Shown piece after piece: positions 5,102 through 5,876 of a stretch of 5,876 nucleotides of DNA. The notes under the pieces are model-generated. The model was given only the letters and a program-made list of their open reading frames with translations, was not told the origin of the DNA and did not search any database. The stretch covers positions 1 to 5,876 of the forward strand of contig JAFQDR010000133.1 of the NCBI GenBank assembly GCA_017415945.1, read 5' to 3'. Origin of the DNA: Oscillospiraceae bacterium. GTDB lineage: Bacteria > Bacillota_A > Clostridia > Oscillospirales > Oscillospiraceae. Position 1 is the stretch's first letter; the number at the start of each line of letters is the position of its first letter. The position numbers and the translations under genes are program-made.

Positions 5102-5876
5102 ATGATCAAGTATGTGTTGAAACGTCTGCTCTTCCTGATTCCCATCGTGCTCGGCATCTCCTTCCTGATCTTTACGATCATGGAACTGACTCCCGGTGAT
5201 CCCGCGCGTCTCGTTCTGGGTCCGGAAGCCACGGCGGAAGCCTGCGAACAGTGGAATGAGGAACATGGCCTGAATGACCCGTTCTTTACCCGGTTCTTTA
5301 ACTACATCAAAGATGCCGTCACCAAGCTGGATTTCGGCGAATCCTATCGTACGAAAAAGCCTGTGTTTGAGGAAATTCTCCATCGTTTCCCCGTCAGTAT
5401 CAAGCTTTCCGCCATCAGTATCGCCTTTGCCGTGCTGATAGGCATCCCACTGGGTGTTTATTCAGCTACCCATCAGTATTCCATCCCGGATCAGATCCTG
5501 CGTGTCGGCTCCATGTTCTTCGTGGCTGTGCCTCCCTTCTGGTTCGCCATGATGCTGATCCTGGTATTTGCCTTGAACCTCGGCTTGCTTCCCACCAGCG
5601 GCAACAGTACGTTTGCCCATTATATCCTGCCGATGATCACGCTGGGCATGCCCTATGGCGGTAAGTTCCTGCGTATCACCCGCTCCACCATGCTGGAAGT
5701 TATCCGTTCCGACTACATCACCACCGCCAAGGCAAAGGGTGTTCCCCAGCGCAGAATCACCTTCACCCATGCCCTGAAGAATGCGCTGCTGCCTGTCATC
5801 ACCACCGTCGCAACTTCCTTCGGCGGCCTGCTGGGCGGCGCCATCATCACCGAGTCCGTCTTCAATATGAACGGCC
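5102..5876 (+). CDS. ABC transporter permease, DppB/OppB/GsiC type (3' end outside window)
   Basis: The first 258 residues of an integral membrane subunit of a peptide/nickel/opine-type ABC importer are present; the family is usually a little over 300 residues, so roughly the last 50-80 are missing. The N-terminus MIKYVLKRLLFLIPIVLGISFLIF is the first membrane helix. It is followed by the family signature LTPGDPA (29-35), an external loop with LDFGES (76-81), and further helices around 98-121, 133-160 and 172-188. The cytoplasmic EAA loop that docks onto the ATPase is clear: DYITTAKAKGVPQRRI (204-219) followed by HALKNALLPVIT. The permease is the first gene rightward of the divergent region, with no binding-protein gene ahead of it; the partner permease, ATPases and binding protein would be expected downstream. 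It faces the enolase and opine dehydrogenase genes, suggesting that it imports their substrate. Peptide, nickel or opine specificity cannot be told from this subunit. Confidence 0.93.
   Translation, partial: MIKYVLKRLLFLIPIVLGISFLIFTIMELTPGDPARLVLGPEATAEACEQWNEEHGLNDPFFTRFFNYIKDAVTKLDFGESYRTKKPVFEEILHRFPVSIKLSAISIAFAVLIGIPLGVYSATHQYSIPDQILRVGSMFFVAVPPFWFAMMLILVFALNLGLLPTSGNSTFAHYILPMITLGMPYGGKFLRITRSTMLEVIRSDYITTAKAKGVPQRRITFTHALKNALLPVITTVATSFGGLLGGAIITESVFNMNG

Noticed and set aside
4885..5199. 104-codon plus-strand frame overlapping the start of the permease gene
   Set aside because: No ribosome binding site, it crosses the promoter and the permease start in another frame, and the product is not recognisable.
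1..5876. CRISPR array, tRNA, rRNA, insertion sequence or phage attachment site
   Set aside because: No regularly spaced repeats, cloverleaf-like sequence, rRNA motif, transposase or long terminal repeats were seen on either strand.

Overview
The window looks like a chromosomal piece of a Gram-positive, fairly GC-rich gut-type Clostridia (Bacillota), perhaps Oscillospiraceae. The basis is strong AGGAGG ribosome binding sites, strict sigma-A-like promoters, U-tailed hairpin terminators, a short Gram-positive-type lipoprotein signal, and family resemblances. The genus is inference only.

Layout, left to right. (1) The last 119 codons of a plus-strand IMP dehydrogenase (guaB), of the divergent type known from Tritrichomonas foetus and many anaerobes, end at 361 in front of a strong hairpin terminator that probably also serves the converging minus-strand unit. 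(2) A two-gene minus-strand operon (2107 to 413) encodes an XRE-type DNA-binding protein fused to about four membrane helices, followed by a lipoprotein with a probable beta-propeller-like body. It has its own extended -10 promoter and a perfect inverted repeat just upstream. (3) A second minus-strand operon (4587 to 2300) encodes a mandelate racemase/muconate lactonizing enzyme (MR/MLE) type enolase-superfamily enzyme and then an octopine/nopaline (opine) dehydrogenase family enzyme, closed by a terminator. (4) A 514-base divergent control region carries promoters for both directions and several copies of a TTTGGTCAAATT-like motif. (5) A plus-strand DppB/OppB-type ABC permease, cut by the right edge, probably starts a peptide/opine-type uptake operon.

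The main biological unit is the divergent locus 2300-5876: an Opp/Dpp-type importer facing a racemase/cycloisomerase-type enzyme and an opine dehydrogenase, with a repeated operator-like motif between them. The simplest reading is import of an N-(carboxyalkyl)amino acid or related small peptide-like compound. The enolase-superfamily enzyme would epimerise or otherwise rearrange it, and the opine dehydrogenase would oxidatively split it into an amino acid and a 2-oxo acid. The substrate cannot be read from the sequence, and the combination may be an uncharacterised catabolic system. The enolase gene leader can also form two mutually exclusive hairpins, one of which hides its ribosome binding site.
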